Part shown: piece after piece, positions 53,191-61,711 of the stretch | Position numbering within the stretch: the first letter of the stretch is position 1 | Layout: the number at the start of each line of letters is the position of its first letter | Assembly (NCBI RefSeq): GCF_003633685.1 | Contig: NZ_RBKT01000001.1 | Span: forward strand, 3,224,001-3,288,000 | DNA length: 64,000 nt | Source: Micromonospora pisi | GTDB lineage: Bacteria; Actinomycetota; Actinomycetes; Mycobacteriales; Micromonosporaceae | Reading direction: 5' to 3' | Made by a program: the position numbers and the translations under genes | The notes under the pieces: generated by a model | The model's input: the letters and a program-made list of their open reading frames with translations, nothing else | Databases searched by the model: none | What the model was told of the DNA's origin: nothing

Positions 53191-54122
53191 CAACCGATTC
53201 CGTGACGATCTCCTCAGGTATAGCCGGTACGGCCCTGTCCGCGGTTGAGGCAGTGCTGTTCGACCTCGATGACACGTTGGTTTCCAGCGATGCCATGTGG
53301 TACGCCGTCGACGTGGTGTGCCGGTACACCGCGGCCAAGCACGACATCCCCGTCCCAGCCGCGCTCGCCACCGCATACCGCCACACCTTCGAAGCCGCGT
53401 GGAAGGGCTTCTCCACGATGCTCGCCCCCCTCGGCTCCGTCCACGCCATACGCCGGTACCCCTGGACGCACGCCCTGGCGGCCGTAGGCATCTCGGCGAC
53501 CGACGCTGAGCTGGACCATCTGGTCAACGCGCTCCTTGCCCACCAGCTCACGATCACCCGCCCCGACCCCCACCTCCCCGGACTCCTGCGAGCCCTGGCA
53601 GACCGGTACCCCCTCGCGGTAGTCAGCAACGCGTCCGCAATCCACGCCGAAGCCAGGCTGGCCAAGGCCGGACTCCTCGACCTCTTCGACGCTGTCATCT
53701 GCGGTCTCGACGACCAGGTACTCAAGCCGGACCCTGAGGCTTTCGCTCGCTGCTGCCGGGAACTCGGGGTAGACCCGGGCAGTTGCCTCTACATCGGCGA
53801 CGACTGGAACAACGACATGATCGGCGCCAGACAAGCAGGGCTACATCCCATCTGGGTGCCACGAAATCCGCAGCCCGTTCCAGCTGGGGAGCCACCGACA
53901 CCTCTCTACCCCAACATCAATGCGGCCGTGCGAGCCATCCTCCGTGCACCTGCATTCCCGAACCCTCAGCAGACCGCCCACCCCGAGGAATACGACGACC
54001 ACGCCCGCCCGAACGACAAACGCCCCGGCTGTCGACAAGGTCATGGCACGGCCCACCTTCACCGAAAGCCCTCCGCGTGCGGACGTGGCGCCGAGTCGAC
54101 GCCGGGCGAGCCCGAAGTATGA
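53187..54122 (+). CDS. HAD-superfamily hydrolase (subfamily I)
   Basis: The 311-residue product has the HAD motifs: L-F-D-L-D-D-T-L (motif I, about residue 28), V-V-S-N-A-S (motif II), L-K-P-D-P-E-A-F (motif III lysine) and Y-I-G-D-D-W-N-N-D (motif IV). This fits a phosphatase with a helical cap. The C-terminal 70 residues are not typical and overlap the next gene's start. It closes the conservon-transporter operon. Substrate unknown. Confidence 0.88.
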   Translation: MTTDSVTISSGIAGTALSAVEAVLFDLDDTLVSSDAMWYAVDVVCRYTAAKHDIPVPAALATAYRHTFEAAWKGFSTMLAPLGSVHAIRRYPWTHALAAVGISATDAELDHLVNALLAHQLTITRPDPHLPGLLRALADRYPLAVVSNASAIHAEARLAKAGLLDLFDAVICGLDDQVLKPDPEAFARCCRELGVDPGSCLYIGDDWNNDMIGARQAGLHPIWVPRNPQPVPAGEPPTPLYPNINAAVRAILRAPAFPNPQQTAHPEEYDDHARPNDKRPGCRQGHGTAHLHRKPSACGRGAESTPGEPEV

Positions 54123-54705
54123 GAAAGGATGGAGCAGCTTGCAAACACGGGCGGCGGCGTTGGCGGCGTTGAAGCTTTGGGCCGATTACAACAGCGAGGC
54201 TACTCGAAGGCGGCTGATTCGCGCCGCCTACGAAGCCGGCAACACCTTTTCCGCCATATCGAAAGCGGGCGGCGTGGCTCGTACCACAGTGACAAATGAC
54301 CTGGCCACCACTAGCGCGAGTGCCCGAAGCCGACCGGTCATCAAAGCAGCAGATCGAGTGGCGACAGGTAGGAACACCCTCGTCCCATTGGAGCGGTGGG
54401 CCGCTCGGAGGCCACGACAGGTGGTCGTTGCCGCCGCTTGGCGGGCAGGCGTCACGGTCGTTGCCGAGCTGGCGGACGTCATCGGTGTCTCCGAAGCGAC
54501 CATCTACCTAGATCTCCAAGCAGCGGGGATCAACACATCGGAAGAAACGTCGGCCTCTACCGTCATGACTCGCGCGATCGAGGAGATGCGCCGCAGCGGA
54601 CGCATGATGAAGGGCCGCGAGATTGTGGAGCAGTACGGATGTTCGGCGGTCTACGCCTACAGGGTGCGGCAGCGTGCACGGGCTGCCCTTGAACAGCATT
54701 TGTGA
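54043..54705 (+). CDS. protein with three predicted HTH segments
   Basis: From the ATG at 54043 the product is 220 residues. Three stretches have HTH character: F-S-A-I-S-K-A-G-G-V-A-R-T-T-V-T, V-V-A-E-L-A-D-V-I-G-V-S-E-A-T-I and K-G-R-E-I-V-E-Q-Y-G-C-S-A-V-Y. A repeated HTH protein could bind a multi-part operator. The start is not certain, because the ATG lies inside the HAD gene end and has a weak ribosome binding site. I do not recognise a named family. Confidence 0.6.
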   Translation: MARPTFTESPPRADVAPSRRRASPKYEKGWSSLQTRAAALAALKLWADYNSEATRRRLIRAAYEAGNTFSAISKAGGVARTTVTNDLATTSASARSRPVIKAADRVATGRNTLVPLERWAARRPRQVVVAAAWRAGVTVVAELADVIGVSEATIYLDLQAAGINTSEETSASTVMTRAIEEMRRSGRMMKGREIVEQYGCSAVYAYRVRQRARAALEQHL

Positions 54706-54814
54706 TCCGCCAGCTGTAGACGCTTTGCCTGAGCGATCGGGCAACGTTGGGCCTTAGCGGTTGATGAGTCACACTCACAAATTAGAAGGCCGGCTATATC
54801 TGGGGAGTTCCAGC

Positions 54815-54995
54815 GTGGCAAAGAAAGCAATTACGGTTTTGACTGATGACCTCGGCGGCAGCGGGCAGATCGCACCGTGGAATTCGGACTCGACGGGATT
54901 ACCCACACTATCGACCTGTCGAAGAAGAACGCCGAGATGCTCGACCATTACCTGAACGCAGGTACTCGGGTCGGCCGGGCGGCGTCGATGGTCGT
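54815..54995 (+). pseudogene. lsr2 remnant, frameshifted
   Basis: The GTG at 54815 reads A-K-K-A-I-T-V-L-T-D-D-L-G-G-S. After a one-base loss in the GGG near 54860 the next frame continues D-R-T-V-E-F-G-L-D-G-I-T-H-T-I-D-L-S-K-K-N. This is the N-terminal dimerisation domain of Lsr2, the actinobacterial xenogeneic silencer. The DNA-binding C-terminus is missing. Confidence 0.78.
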
Positions 54996-55004
54996 CGGTC
55001 CGCG

Positions 55005-55136
55005 CGGCGGTTCCCGCACATGGATGACAACTCGGATAGCGGCGTCCGCGCCGCCTTTGCGGCCGGGCTCGTACCGATCTGGATCACGCAGCAACCGGCG
55101 GCGACCCCGCCCGGACCGCTCGCCGTGCCCCAGTAG
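55005..55136 (+). pseudogene. HAD-hydrolase C-terminal fragment
   Basis: One frame reads D-D-N-S-D-S-G-V-R-A-A-F-A-A-G-L-V-P-I-W-I-T-Q-Q-P and stops at 55136. This matches the last strand and motif IV region of HAD phosphatases (compare D-D-W-N-N-D-M-I-G-A-R-Q-A-G-L-H-P-I-W-V in the neighbouring HAD gene). No start or first half is present. It is directly fused to the Lsr2 remnant, so a deletion joined the two. Confidence 0.55.
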
Positions 55137-55210
55137 CCCGCCGTCGCCGACGCCCTCCGCGACCTACTGCACCTGATGTCACCGACTCTACGACGAAGGA
55201 AAGTGCACCT

Positions 55211-55834
55211 ATGACGCCGATTTCCGGCACCGCCGAAGCGGCTCGCCTCGCCACGATCCAGGACATTGAGCGGCTCGCCCGATCGATGGGCAACGCGTTC
55301 GCCGGGGCCCCGGACGCCGAGTACCTGATCGCCGATCCGCGGATCCGTCAACCGATCTACAAGCGCGTCGCCTCCGAGACGCTGCACCACGCGGTCGTGC
55401 ACGGCATGGTGATCTGCACACCGGATCACACCGCCGTAGCCGTCTGGTACCCGGCCACGGCGTTGCCCCTCCCGGACGCCGAGGCCGCAGCCTCCATCGA
55501 GCACCTCTGCCCGGGTTTCGCCGACCGGTGGAGATCCCTCGGCGCGGCCCTCGACGAGCGCCGCCCGACGGGAACCGACTGGTGGTACCTGGCCTGCCTC
55601 GGTGTGGACCCCGCCTGGCAGAGCAGCGGCATCGGCTCGGCGTTGCTGCGGGAGCGCAACGGCGTCCTGGACGCGGAGGGCAGCGGTGCCTACCTGGTGG
55701 CGACGAGCGCCCGTAGCCGGTCCCTGTATCTCAGGCACGGCTACGAGGACATGGGCACGCCGGTCACCCTGCCCGACGGGCCGACCATGTGGCCCATGTG
55801 GCGGCAGCCCCAGCCCAGCGGCCGGATGGTCTGA
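55211..55834 (+). CDS. GNAT-family N-acetyltransferase
   Basis: The 207-residue protein has W-W-Y-L-A-C-L-G-V-D-P-A-W-Q-S-S-G-I-G-S-A-L-L, the acetyl-CoA binding Q/R-x-x-G-x-G/A motif, and Y-L-R-H-G-Y near the end. It resembles small-molecule acetyltransferases of actinomycetes (puromycin acetyltransferase type). The ATG at 55211 has GAAGGAAAG upstream. The acceptor is unknown. Confidence 0.87.
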   Translation: MTPISGTAEAARLATIQDIERLARSMGNAFAGAPDAEYLIADPRIRQPIYKRVASETLHHAVVHGMVICTPDHTAVAVWYPATALPLPDAEAAASIEHLCPGFADRWRSLGAALDERRPTGTDWWYLACLGVDPAWQSSGIGSALLRERNGVLDAEGSGAYLVATSARSRSLYLRHGYEDMGTPVTLPDGPTMWPMWRQPQPSGRMV

Positions 55835-56017
55835 GGCGGTCAAGCGTCGGGGGTAACCCCGCCGGTGCTCGATGATCCGCCGCCCCGCTTTCCCGACAGA
55901 CGGCGGCCGAGTGAATCCACAGGCGACGAGAGCTACGGCGTTGCGCCTGCCCCACCCCGGCAGTCGCCCACCAACCTGCACCAGCCAGCACCGACCCGTA
56001 ACGGAGGAAGGCGACCG

Positions 56018-56719
56018 ATGACGGATTCCCCACGACGACAGCTCGTCGAAGTAGCCGGCGGTGTGAAGACGATGTTCGACCCCGGACGCCTGGCCGAGCT
56101 GTACCGCGAGCATCGATCGCTGCGGGTGGTTGCGGCGGCGACGCCATGCTCCTACGCCACGGCCCACCGCGTCCTCGTCGCCATGGGAGTCGAGCTACGT
56201 CCCAGAGGAGGGTCGTTCGATGCGCGACCGATCAGCGGGAAGAACCAACTCTTGCTGGCATGCATCGCCGCTGGTGCCGCACCCGACCAGATCGCCAAGC
56301 AGATGCGAGGAACCGACAGCGGAGTCGCGCTCGCGCTGCGCCAACTGCTCACCGACCTGCACGCCCGCACCCCGGCGCACGCCCTCGCACTGGCCTACCG
56401 GCACCTGCCCGCCCACAACCTCCCGTACACCTCCCTGCCGGTCCCGCTCACCGACCCCGAGTTGGACATGTTGCGATCGCTCGCGGCTGGGGAGCCCGAC
56501 GACGCACTCGACGGGCACCTAGGTACCACCAGCGGCCTCTACGACAAGCTGGGTGTCACCGACAGCGCGGGTACCGTGTGGGCGGCGCTGCGAGCGGGCC
56601 TGCTGCCCATCTACTACCACCGCGACGACATACCCGCGACCGCTGAGGCCACAGCGGCAGGCGTGGTCGGTTCCCTCGGAGCCGCCGGAATCCCCGTCCG
56701 AAGCGTCGGTTCTCCATGA
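56018..56719 (+). CDS. HTH-containing regulatory protein
   Basis: The 233-residue product starts at the ATG at 56018 behind GGAGGAAGG. An N-terminal HTH (L-A-E-L-Y-R-E-H-R-S-L-R-V-V-A-A-A-T-P-C, S-Y-A-T-A-H) is followed by a second HTH-like segment with LuxR-like character near residue 150 (L-T-D-P-E-L-D-M-L-R-S-L-A-A-G). It probably regulates the coupled TPR gene or the XRE genes that follow. The stop overlaps the next ATG. Confidence 0.65.
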   Translation: MTDSPRRQLVEVAGGVKTMFDPGRLAELYREHRSLRVVAAATPCSYATAHRVLVAMGVELRPRGGSFDARPISGKNQLLLACIAAGAAPDQIAKQMRGTDSGVALALRQLLTDLHARTPAHALALAYRHLPAHNLPYTSLPVPLTDPELDMLRSLAAGEPDDALDGHLGTTSGLYDKLGVTDSAGTVWAALRAGLLPIYYHRDDIPATAEATAAGVVGSLGAAGIPVRSVGSP

Positions 56720-57885
56720 CCCCGACCCCCGACAGCATTGCCCCCTGCCCCGTACACGGCGGGATGACCATCCTCGACGAGACGTTGGGGTGGATGCACC
56801 TGCCACCAGGTGTACCAGTCGATGGCACGTCAAACGCTACCGAGTTGGGCGACAACGCGTCCGACCTTGAGGAACTTTCCCCGCGTCCACCGTCTGCCAG
56901 GTCCCAACGGTGTGACGCACGGCGCCGACCGGCACCCGAACCCCGAGTGGGAGTCCGGCCAGGCGCCACGTGGTCGGCGGCGGTCGTGCCCGCGCCGCCG
57001 CCGACCACCCCTAACCACCAGCCCGGCCAACCCCAATCCGATTCGTCTTCCACCGCCGCCCTCGATTGCCCTCCGGCACCGTCGCTGCGGAAACAGTTTG
57101 AGGTGGCACGCGACGCAGTCGCGGCCGGATCCTCAGACCTTGCCCGGGAGATTCTGGGTAAGGCACTCACTCCCGAGCACACGCAGCGGCCGGACCCGGA
57201 TGCGGCCGACGCCGCGACGCTCTACGCCCACCTGCTGCTGATCGACGAAGGGGACCACGTCGCGGCCGGCACCTGGGCGGCGTACGCGCACAACGCATGC
57301 CTGTACCTACATGGCCGAACGGACGAGCGCACCATCGCGGCGGTCCTCACCCACGCTCGGGCTCTCGGCGCGGGCGGCGACGTCGACGACGCGGAAGAGC
57401 TGTTCCTCGTCGCAGAAGACGCACTCAGCACAGTCGATCACACCGCCGCCCGGGCGATCATCGTCGGCGTCGAGTTGGCCGAGATGCGTCACCAGAACGC
57501 GCTCTGCCCGTCCGGACTCGAACTGATGGGCGACCTGTGCACCACACGCGCCGATCGATACGGCGCACCCGACCCCTTGGCCATCACCCTGCTCGCCCGC
57601 CTCGGCGCGATGTATCGCGCCTGCGGACACACCAACCCGGCCGAAACATGTCTCCAGCAGGCCGCCGCCCTCGCCGCGACCGTCGGTGACCTCGCCGCCG
57701 CGGTCGGCCTGATCGCGAAGCAGCACGACCCGTACCACCCAGACCTGTGCGCCTACAACCTCGACCCCTCCCACCCGATCCCCGGCGTGCCGAATCTGGC
57801 GAACCAGATTCCGCGCCGCCCACAGCGCCACAAGGACAGCCCGGCACCACACGACGTATCGTCGCGACTCCCTCAGGAGCGGTGA
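56716..57885 (+). CDS. TPR-like helical repeat protein
   Basis: The 389-residue protein has a disordered Pro-rich region (about residues 50-120), then helical hairpins between about 125 and 345 (A-D-A-A-T-L-Y-A-H-L-L-L, A-R-A-L-G-A-G-G-D-V-D-D-A-E-E-L-F). These resemble tetratricopeptide repeats of regulator effector domains, but there is no HTH. It could be a partner of the XRE regulator 3 bp downstream. Confidence 0.6.
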   Translation: MTPTPDSIAPCPVHGGMTILDETLGWMHLPPGVPVDGTSNATELGDNASDLEELSPRPPSARSQRCDARRRPAPEPRVGVRPGATWSAAVVPAPPPTTPNHQPGQPQSDSSSTAALDCPPAPSLRKQFEVARDAVAAGSSDLAREILGKALTPEHTQRPDPDAADAATLYAHLLLIDEGDHVAAGTWAAYAHNACLYLHGRTDERTIAAVLTHARALGAGGDVDDAEELFLVAEDALSTVDHTAARAIIVGVELAEMRHQNALCPSGLELMGDLCTTRADRYGAPDPLAITLLARLGAMYRACGHTNPAETCLQQAAALAATVGDLAAAVGLIAKQHDPYHPDLCAYNLDPSHPIPGVPNLANQIPRRPQRHKDSPAPHDVSSRLPQER

Positions 57886-57888
57886 GGA

Positions 57889-58749
57889 ATGCGCGAGCGA
57901 CATGGTCCAGTAGAACCGCGTCTTTCCGTATGTCGGCAGCTGCGCGAGGCGCGAGAGGGTACAGGACACACGCAGACAGCCGTCGCTGAGCTGCTGGGCT
58001 GGGGCCAAGCAAAGGTGCAGCGGATCGAGGCCGGGCAGGTCGCGGTGTCGACAACCGATCTGCGCGCGATGCTGGACCTCTACGGCGTCCATGACCAGGA
58101 GGCGCGCAGCCAACTGGAGATCAGCGCGCGGAAGGTCCGGCGCCAGCCGTGGGGAACATATCGCGACGTGCTCACCCCCCAGGAGCGGACCTACCTCGGC
58201 GGGGAAGGCTCAGCAACGCGACTACGGCACTACGCCCCACTGCTCCTACCGGATCTGCTACGCACCGAGGCATACGCCTGGGCGGCGATCACCTCCTTCA
58301 CGATCGGACCGCCGGACCACCGGCTGATGCGCCGGAAGCTAGAGGTTGTCCTGGCACGCCAGGAAATACTCGACCGTAACGACCCACCCCACCTGCAGAT
58401 CGTGCTGGACGAGGCAGCCCTGCACCGGCCAATCGCCGGCACCGACGGCGTAACCGCCACGAGGGCGCAGATGGCCCGCCTGCGTGACCTCGCACGCCGT
58501 GACAACATCTCGCTCCAAGTCCTGCCGATGCGCGCGGGGCTGCCAATCGACGAGCCCATTACGGTGCTCGACCTACCCAACGGTGAGCACGTCGCGTACC
58601 TACCCCGGCGCTCCCGCGTGACCGTGACCGACAGGGATCAGGTCGACCACTACGACCACGCCTTCGCCGGCCTCGCCGAAGCAGCCATACCCCTGGCCGC
58701 GACAGTCACACCCATCTTCACCACCGGCCAAATAGAGAAAACCCCATGA
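57889..58749 (+). CDS. XRE-family regulator with DUF5753 (first of pair)
   Basis: This 286-residue protein has an HTH (L-R-E-A-R-E-G-T-G-H-T-Q-T-A-V-A, then A-K-V-Q-R-I-E-A-G) and the DUF5753 pattern. It shows L-L-L-P-D-L-L-R-T-E-A-Y-A, V-L-D-E-A-A-L-H-R-P and S-L-Q-V-L-P. The ATG at 57889 follows AGGAGCGGTGAGGA. The stop overlaps the next gene as ATGA. No DUF397 gene follows. Confidence 0.88.
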   Translation: MRERHGPVEPRLSVCRQLREAREGTGHTQTAVAELLGWGQAKVQRIEAGQVAVSTTDLRAMLDLYGVHDQEARSQLEISARKVRRQPWGTYRDVLTPQERTYLGGEGSATRLRHYAPLLLPDLLRTEAYAWAAITSFTIGPPDHRLMRRKLEVVLARQEILDRNDPPHLQIVLDEAALHRPIAGTDGVTATRAQMARLRDLARRDNISLQVLPMRAGLPIDEPITVLDLPNGEHVAYLPRRSRVTVTDRDQVDHYDHAFAGLAEAAIPLAATVTPIFTTGQIEKTP

Positions 58750-59693
58750 CGACAACGGCCGCCGCCGGATCGCCGCGGCCCCGGGGAGATGCCGACGCCG
58801 GACTCCACGAGCCGGCGAGAGCGGTGTCGACACCTGATCACCAGACAGGGCCATCGATGGCACGCAGGCGGCTCAGTAGGACGCTGAAGCGGCTTCGCGA
58901 AGACCGTCGATACACCATCAACCAGGTCCAACGGGCGATGGAGTGGTCAACATCCAAGGTCGTGAGAATCGAAAGCGGCGCGGTCGGCATCACCGTCAAC
59001 GACCTACGAGTACTTCTCGCCTACTACGGCCTACACGACGACGAGACCGTCGAGGCTTTGTTGCACCTGTCGCGCGCGTCGAAGCGGCACCACTGGGCTG
59101 CCCAGTACCGACCTGTCCTGCCCGCCGCCTACATCGACTTTCTCGGCTACGAAATGGAAGCAACACTCGGGAGCTATTGGGAGCCCCTTTTCATACCCAC
59201 GTTACTGCAGACCGAGGAATACGCCGAGGTGCTGATCAAGGCCACAGCCGCGCAGCACCTACCGATGCCCGAGGTCGAGGCGCGCGTCCGGCTCAACAAC
59301 GAACGGCAACGTCGCGTGCTCACCCCCGAGCGAGCGGGCGCTACTCGCATTATCATCGACGAGTCCGCGCTCGTACGGTGTGTCGGCGATGAGGACGTGA
59401 TGCGCCGACAGTTCGCCCACCTCGACGTGATGATCGAACGCACCCGTGCCGAGATTGTCGTCGCCCCGCTCGCCGTTGGCGCCCACCTGGGCCTGGACAG
59501 CTCCTTCTCCATTCTTGAGCACGCCGCATCGGACGACCCGGACATGGTTCACCGGCACGGCGGGCCGCAGGACGCTCTTGAGGTGGAGGACCCGCGCGTG
59601 GTGCAGCAGCACAAGGAGACGTTTGACGGCCTGGCGAGCGCCGCAATTCGGGGCGACAACGTCCGACGGCTCCTGGTTAGGCCCGGACAGTAA
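58746..59693 (+). CDS. XRE-family regulator with DUF5753 (second of pair)
   Basis: A second DUF5753 regulator, 315 residues: an N-terminal polar segment (about 37 residues), HTH (L-K-R-L-R-E-D-R-R-Y-T-I-N-Q-V, S-K-V-V-R-I-E-S-G), then F-I-P-T-L-L-Q-T-E-E-Y-A, I-I-D-E-S-A-L and I-V-V-A-P-L. The coupled start at 58746 is favoured, but an ATG at 58857 would begin right at the HTH. It is divergent in sequence from the first copy, so this is not a recent duplicate. After its TAA the frame stays open for about 33 codons. Confidence 0.85.
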   Translation: MTTTAAAGSPRPRGDADAGLHEPARAVSTPDHQTGPSMARRRLSRTLKRLREDRRYTINQVQRAMEWSTSKVVRIESGAVGITVNDLRVLLAYYGLHDDETVEALLHLSRASKRHHWAAQYRPVLPAAYIDFLGYEMEATLGSYWEPLFIPTLLQTEEYAEVLIKATAAQHLPMPEVEARVRLNNERQRRVLTPERAGATRIIIDESALVRCVGDEDVMRRQFAHLDVMIERTRAEIVVAPLAVGAHLGLDSSFSILEHAASDDPDMVHRHGGPQDALEVEDPRVVQQHKETFDGLASAAIRGDNVRRLLVRPGQ

Positions 59694-59878
59694 CTCGAAC
59701 CAACCCACGCCGGTACGTCCTCGCCCCGTACCGCCGACGAGATCCTTGAGTCCCTCGCGGCCTACTACCGACGAATCAACGACTTAGGACACTAACGACG
59801 CTAAGTCATTATTTGAGACAGAGGTTGAAACCCGGCCGGACAGGCTCCGGAAAGCGTTCAAGGTGAAAGGATTCGGCG

Positions 59879-60706
59879 ATGAAGCTGCGGATCGCTACCA
59901 CGCAGCCAACCGCGAGCGTCGACGCCCGCCACAACGGCCGGAAGGTTCGCCACCTGATGCGTCAGGCCGCAGCGGCGCAGGCCAAGTTGCTGCACTTCCC
60001 CGAAGGCTTCCTGTCCGGATACGCCAAGGAGCAGATCGCCGACTGGGACGACGTCGACTGGCCCGCGGTCCGAGAGGAACTCGACCAGGTCACCGAACTG
60101 GCGGCGGAGCTCGGAATGTGGGTCGTCCTGGGCTCAGCACACCCGTTGACACCCCCGCATCGCCCACACAACAGCCTCTACGTGATCTCCGACCAGGGCC
60201 GCGTCGTGGCGCGGTACGACAAGCGGTTCTGCTCGAACACCGAGATCACCAGCTTCTACAGCCCCGGCTTCGAACCGGTGGTGTTCGACGTCGACGGCTT
60301 CCGATTCGGTTGTGCCATCTGCATCGAGGTCAACTTTCCGCAACTGTTCGCCGAGTACGAACAGCTCGGCGTGGACTGCCTGCTGCTGTCGGCGTGGCCC
60401 GTCGATTCGATCTTCTTCACCAAAGCTCAGGCTCATGCCGCGATCAACAACTACTGGCTGAGCGTCTCGGTCCCATCGCAGAGTGCGCACCTGATGCGGT
60501 CGGCGGTCATCGGCCCTGAGGGCAGCAGCCTCGCCTCCGTTGACGCCCCAGCCGAGATGGTTGTCGTGACCCTGGACCGAGACGCTCCCGAGTTTCATAT
60601 CGCTCTCGACCTCGCCCGTCCGTGGCGCGCTACGGCCAACCAGGGTGATATCTACCGCAGCCGGCGTGTTGACGATCCCCGCAGTGCCGACCACACGTGT
60701 GTGTAG
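59879..60706 (+). CDS. nitrilase-superfamily amidohydrolase
   Basis: The 275-residue enzyme has the nitrilase catalytic triad: Glu in L-H-F-P-E-G-F-L (about 41), Lys in R-Y-D-K-R-F (about 119) and Cys in C-A-I-C-I-E-V-N-F-P (about 147). It hydrolyses an amide or carbamoyl bond in the cytoplasm. The ATG at 59879 follows AAAGGATT by 8 nt. It is 185 bp after the XRE pair, which may control it. A perfect hairpin overlaps the stop codon. Confidence 0.88.
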   Translation: MKLRIATTQPTASVDARHNGRKVRHLMRQAAAAQAKLLHFPEGFLSGYAKEQIADWDDVDWPAVREELDQVTELAAELGMWVVLGSAHPLTPPHRPHNSLYVISDQGRVVARYDKRFCSNTEITSFYSPGFEPVVFDVDGFRFGCAICIEVNFPQLFAEYEQLGVDCLLLSAWPVDSIFFTKAQAHAAINNYWLSVSVPSQSAHLMRSAVIGPEGSSLASVDAPAEMVVVTLDRDAPEFHIALDLARPWRATANQGDIYRSRRVDDPRSADHTCV

Positions 60707-60733
60707 TGCACGGACAGGTATAGGCGTGCACTA
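60704..60733 (+). terminator. hairpin at the nitrilase stop, possible terminator or operator
   Basis: TAGTGCACG (60704-60712) and its perfect inverse CGTGCACTA (60725-60733) flank a 12-nt loop. The first arm includes the TAG stop. No clear T-run follows, so it could also be a protein-binding site. Confidence 0.45.
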
Positions 60734-61711
60734 ATTAGCAGAACCAATGCCGGGTCGCCTCGTCGGTCTGGAGCCAGAGGCGGACCGCCCGCGCGGGCGC
60801 GTCGAGGAGCAACTGGCCGTCGACCTCCAGACCGACGGCCACGCCGGCCAGGACAGAGCCCGAGCGGCGGGTTTCCGACAGGGTGAACGTTGCCTGCTGG
60901 GCACTGGAACGCTTAACTCAGCCGAAGCGGCTGGCGGATTTGCGCGGTCCGGCTTCCCAGTTACGAGGAACCGCGCCGTGATTACCCACGGCTGGCCGGG
61001 TTCAGGTAGAGACCAAATTCGGTTGTTGTTGACGATCGTCCTGGTGGCGAGCGCGAGTGCGGCAAGTCCGAATCCCTGGAGTTCGGCGGCGGGACCGGTG
61101 TTTGCGGAATCTGAGGTCGGACCCGCCGCCAGCCGACGACCGTACTACATCTGTCGAGTCGAGTCGAAAAGCTTTCCGGCCAGCCGTGATTCCGGATTGG
61201 CGACGTGTCAATGCCTGCCTATGGGAACCGTCCGTTACTCGCTCCCTGGCCCTGACCACCCCGTGGCCTCACAGTCCCCGAGATGGATCAGATCGCCACC
61301 GTACCGACCCGCGTCTGGCTCCTAATGGAAAGGCGTCCTGGCGGGATGCAGACTGGGATCGATCCGTCGACCGCCGCCGTCGCTGAGGCAGCAGCCGACC
61401 TTGTTGACGCGTCGACCCGCTCTACCCAACGGTCACCCATGACCAGCACGATCAGGCCCGGCCGCACGAGCGTCGCGTAATTGGTCAGGGGTGCCGCCAC
61501 GGCCCCACGGGCGTCGCGGCACGGCCCCACAGCGTGCCGGTCGGGACCTGAACAAGGCGATTCGGCAATGGTCGTTCAAAAACGGGCACGACGTCTCGAA
61601 ACGCGGCCGGATTCCGGCATCGGGGGTGGGGGTGTACCGCAGCCCTTGAACCGACTGAACGCGGGCGGCTTGTTCGGGGCCTCGGCACAGGGCGCACGGA
61701 TGATGCACCCT
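60734..61711. other. about 1 kb without a confident gene
   Basis: Several short frames are open on both strands, but none has consistent codon bias, a good start or a recognisable family. A minus-strand frame (61288-61530) reads G-A-V-A-A-P-L-T-N-Y-A-T-L-V-R-P-G and may be a gene fragment. No tRNA or repeat is seen. The region separates plus-strand from minus-strand genes and may contain decayed material. Confidence 0.4.

Noticed and set aside
60747-61325. 192-codon plus-strand frame
   Set aside because: No family, erratic composition and weak codon bias; kept only as part of the gene-poor gap.
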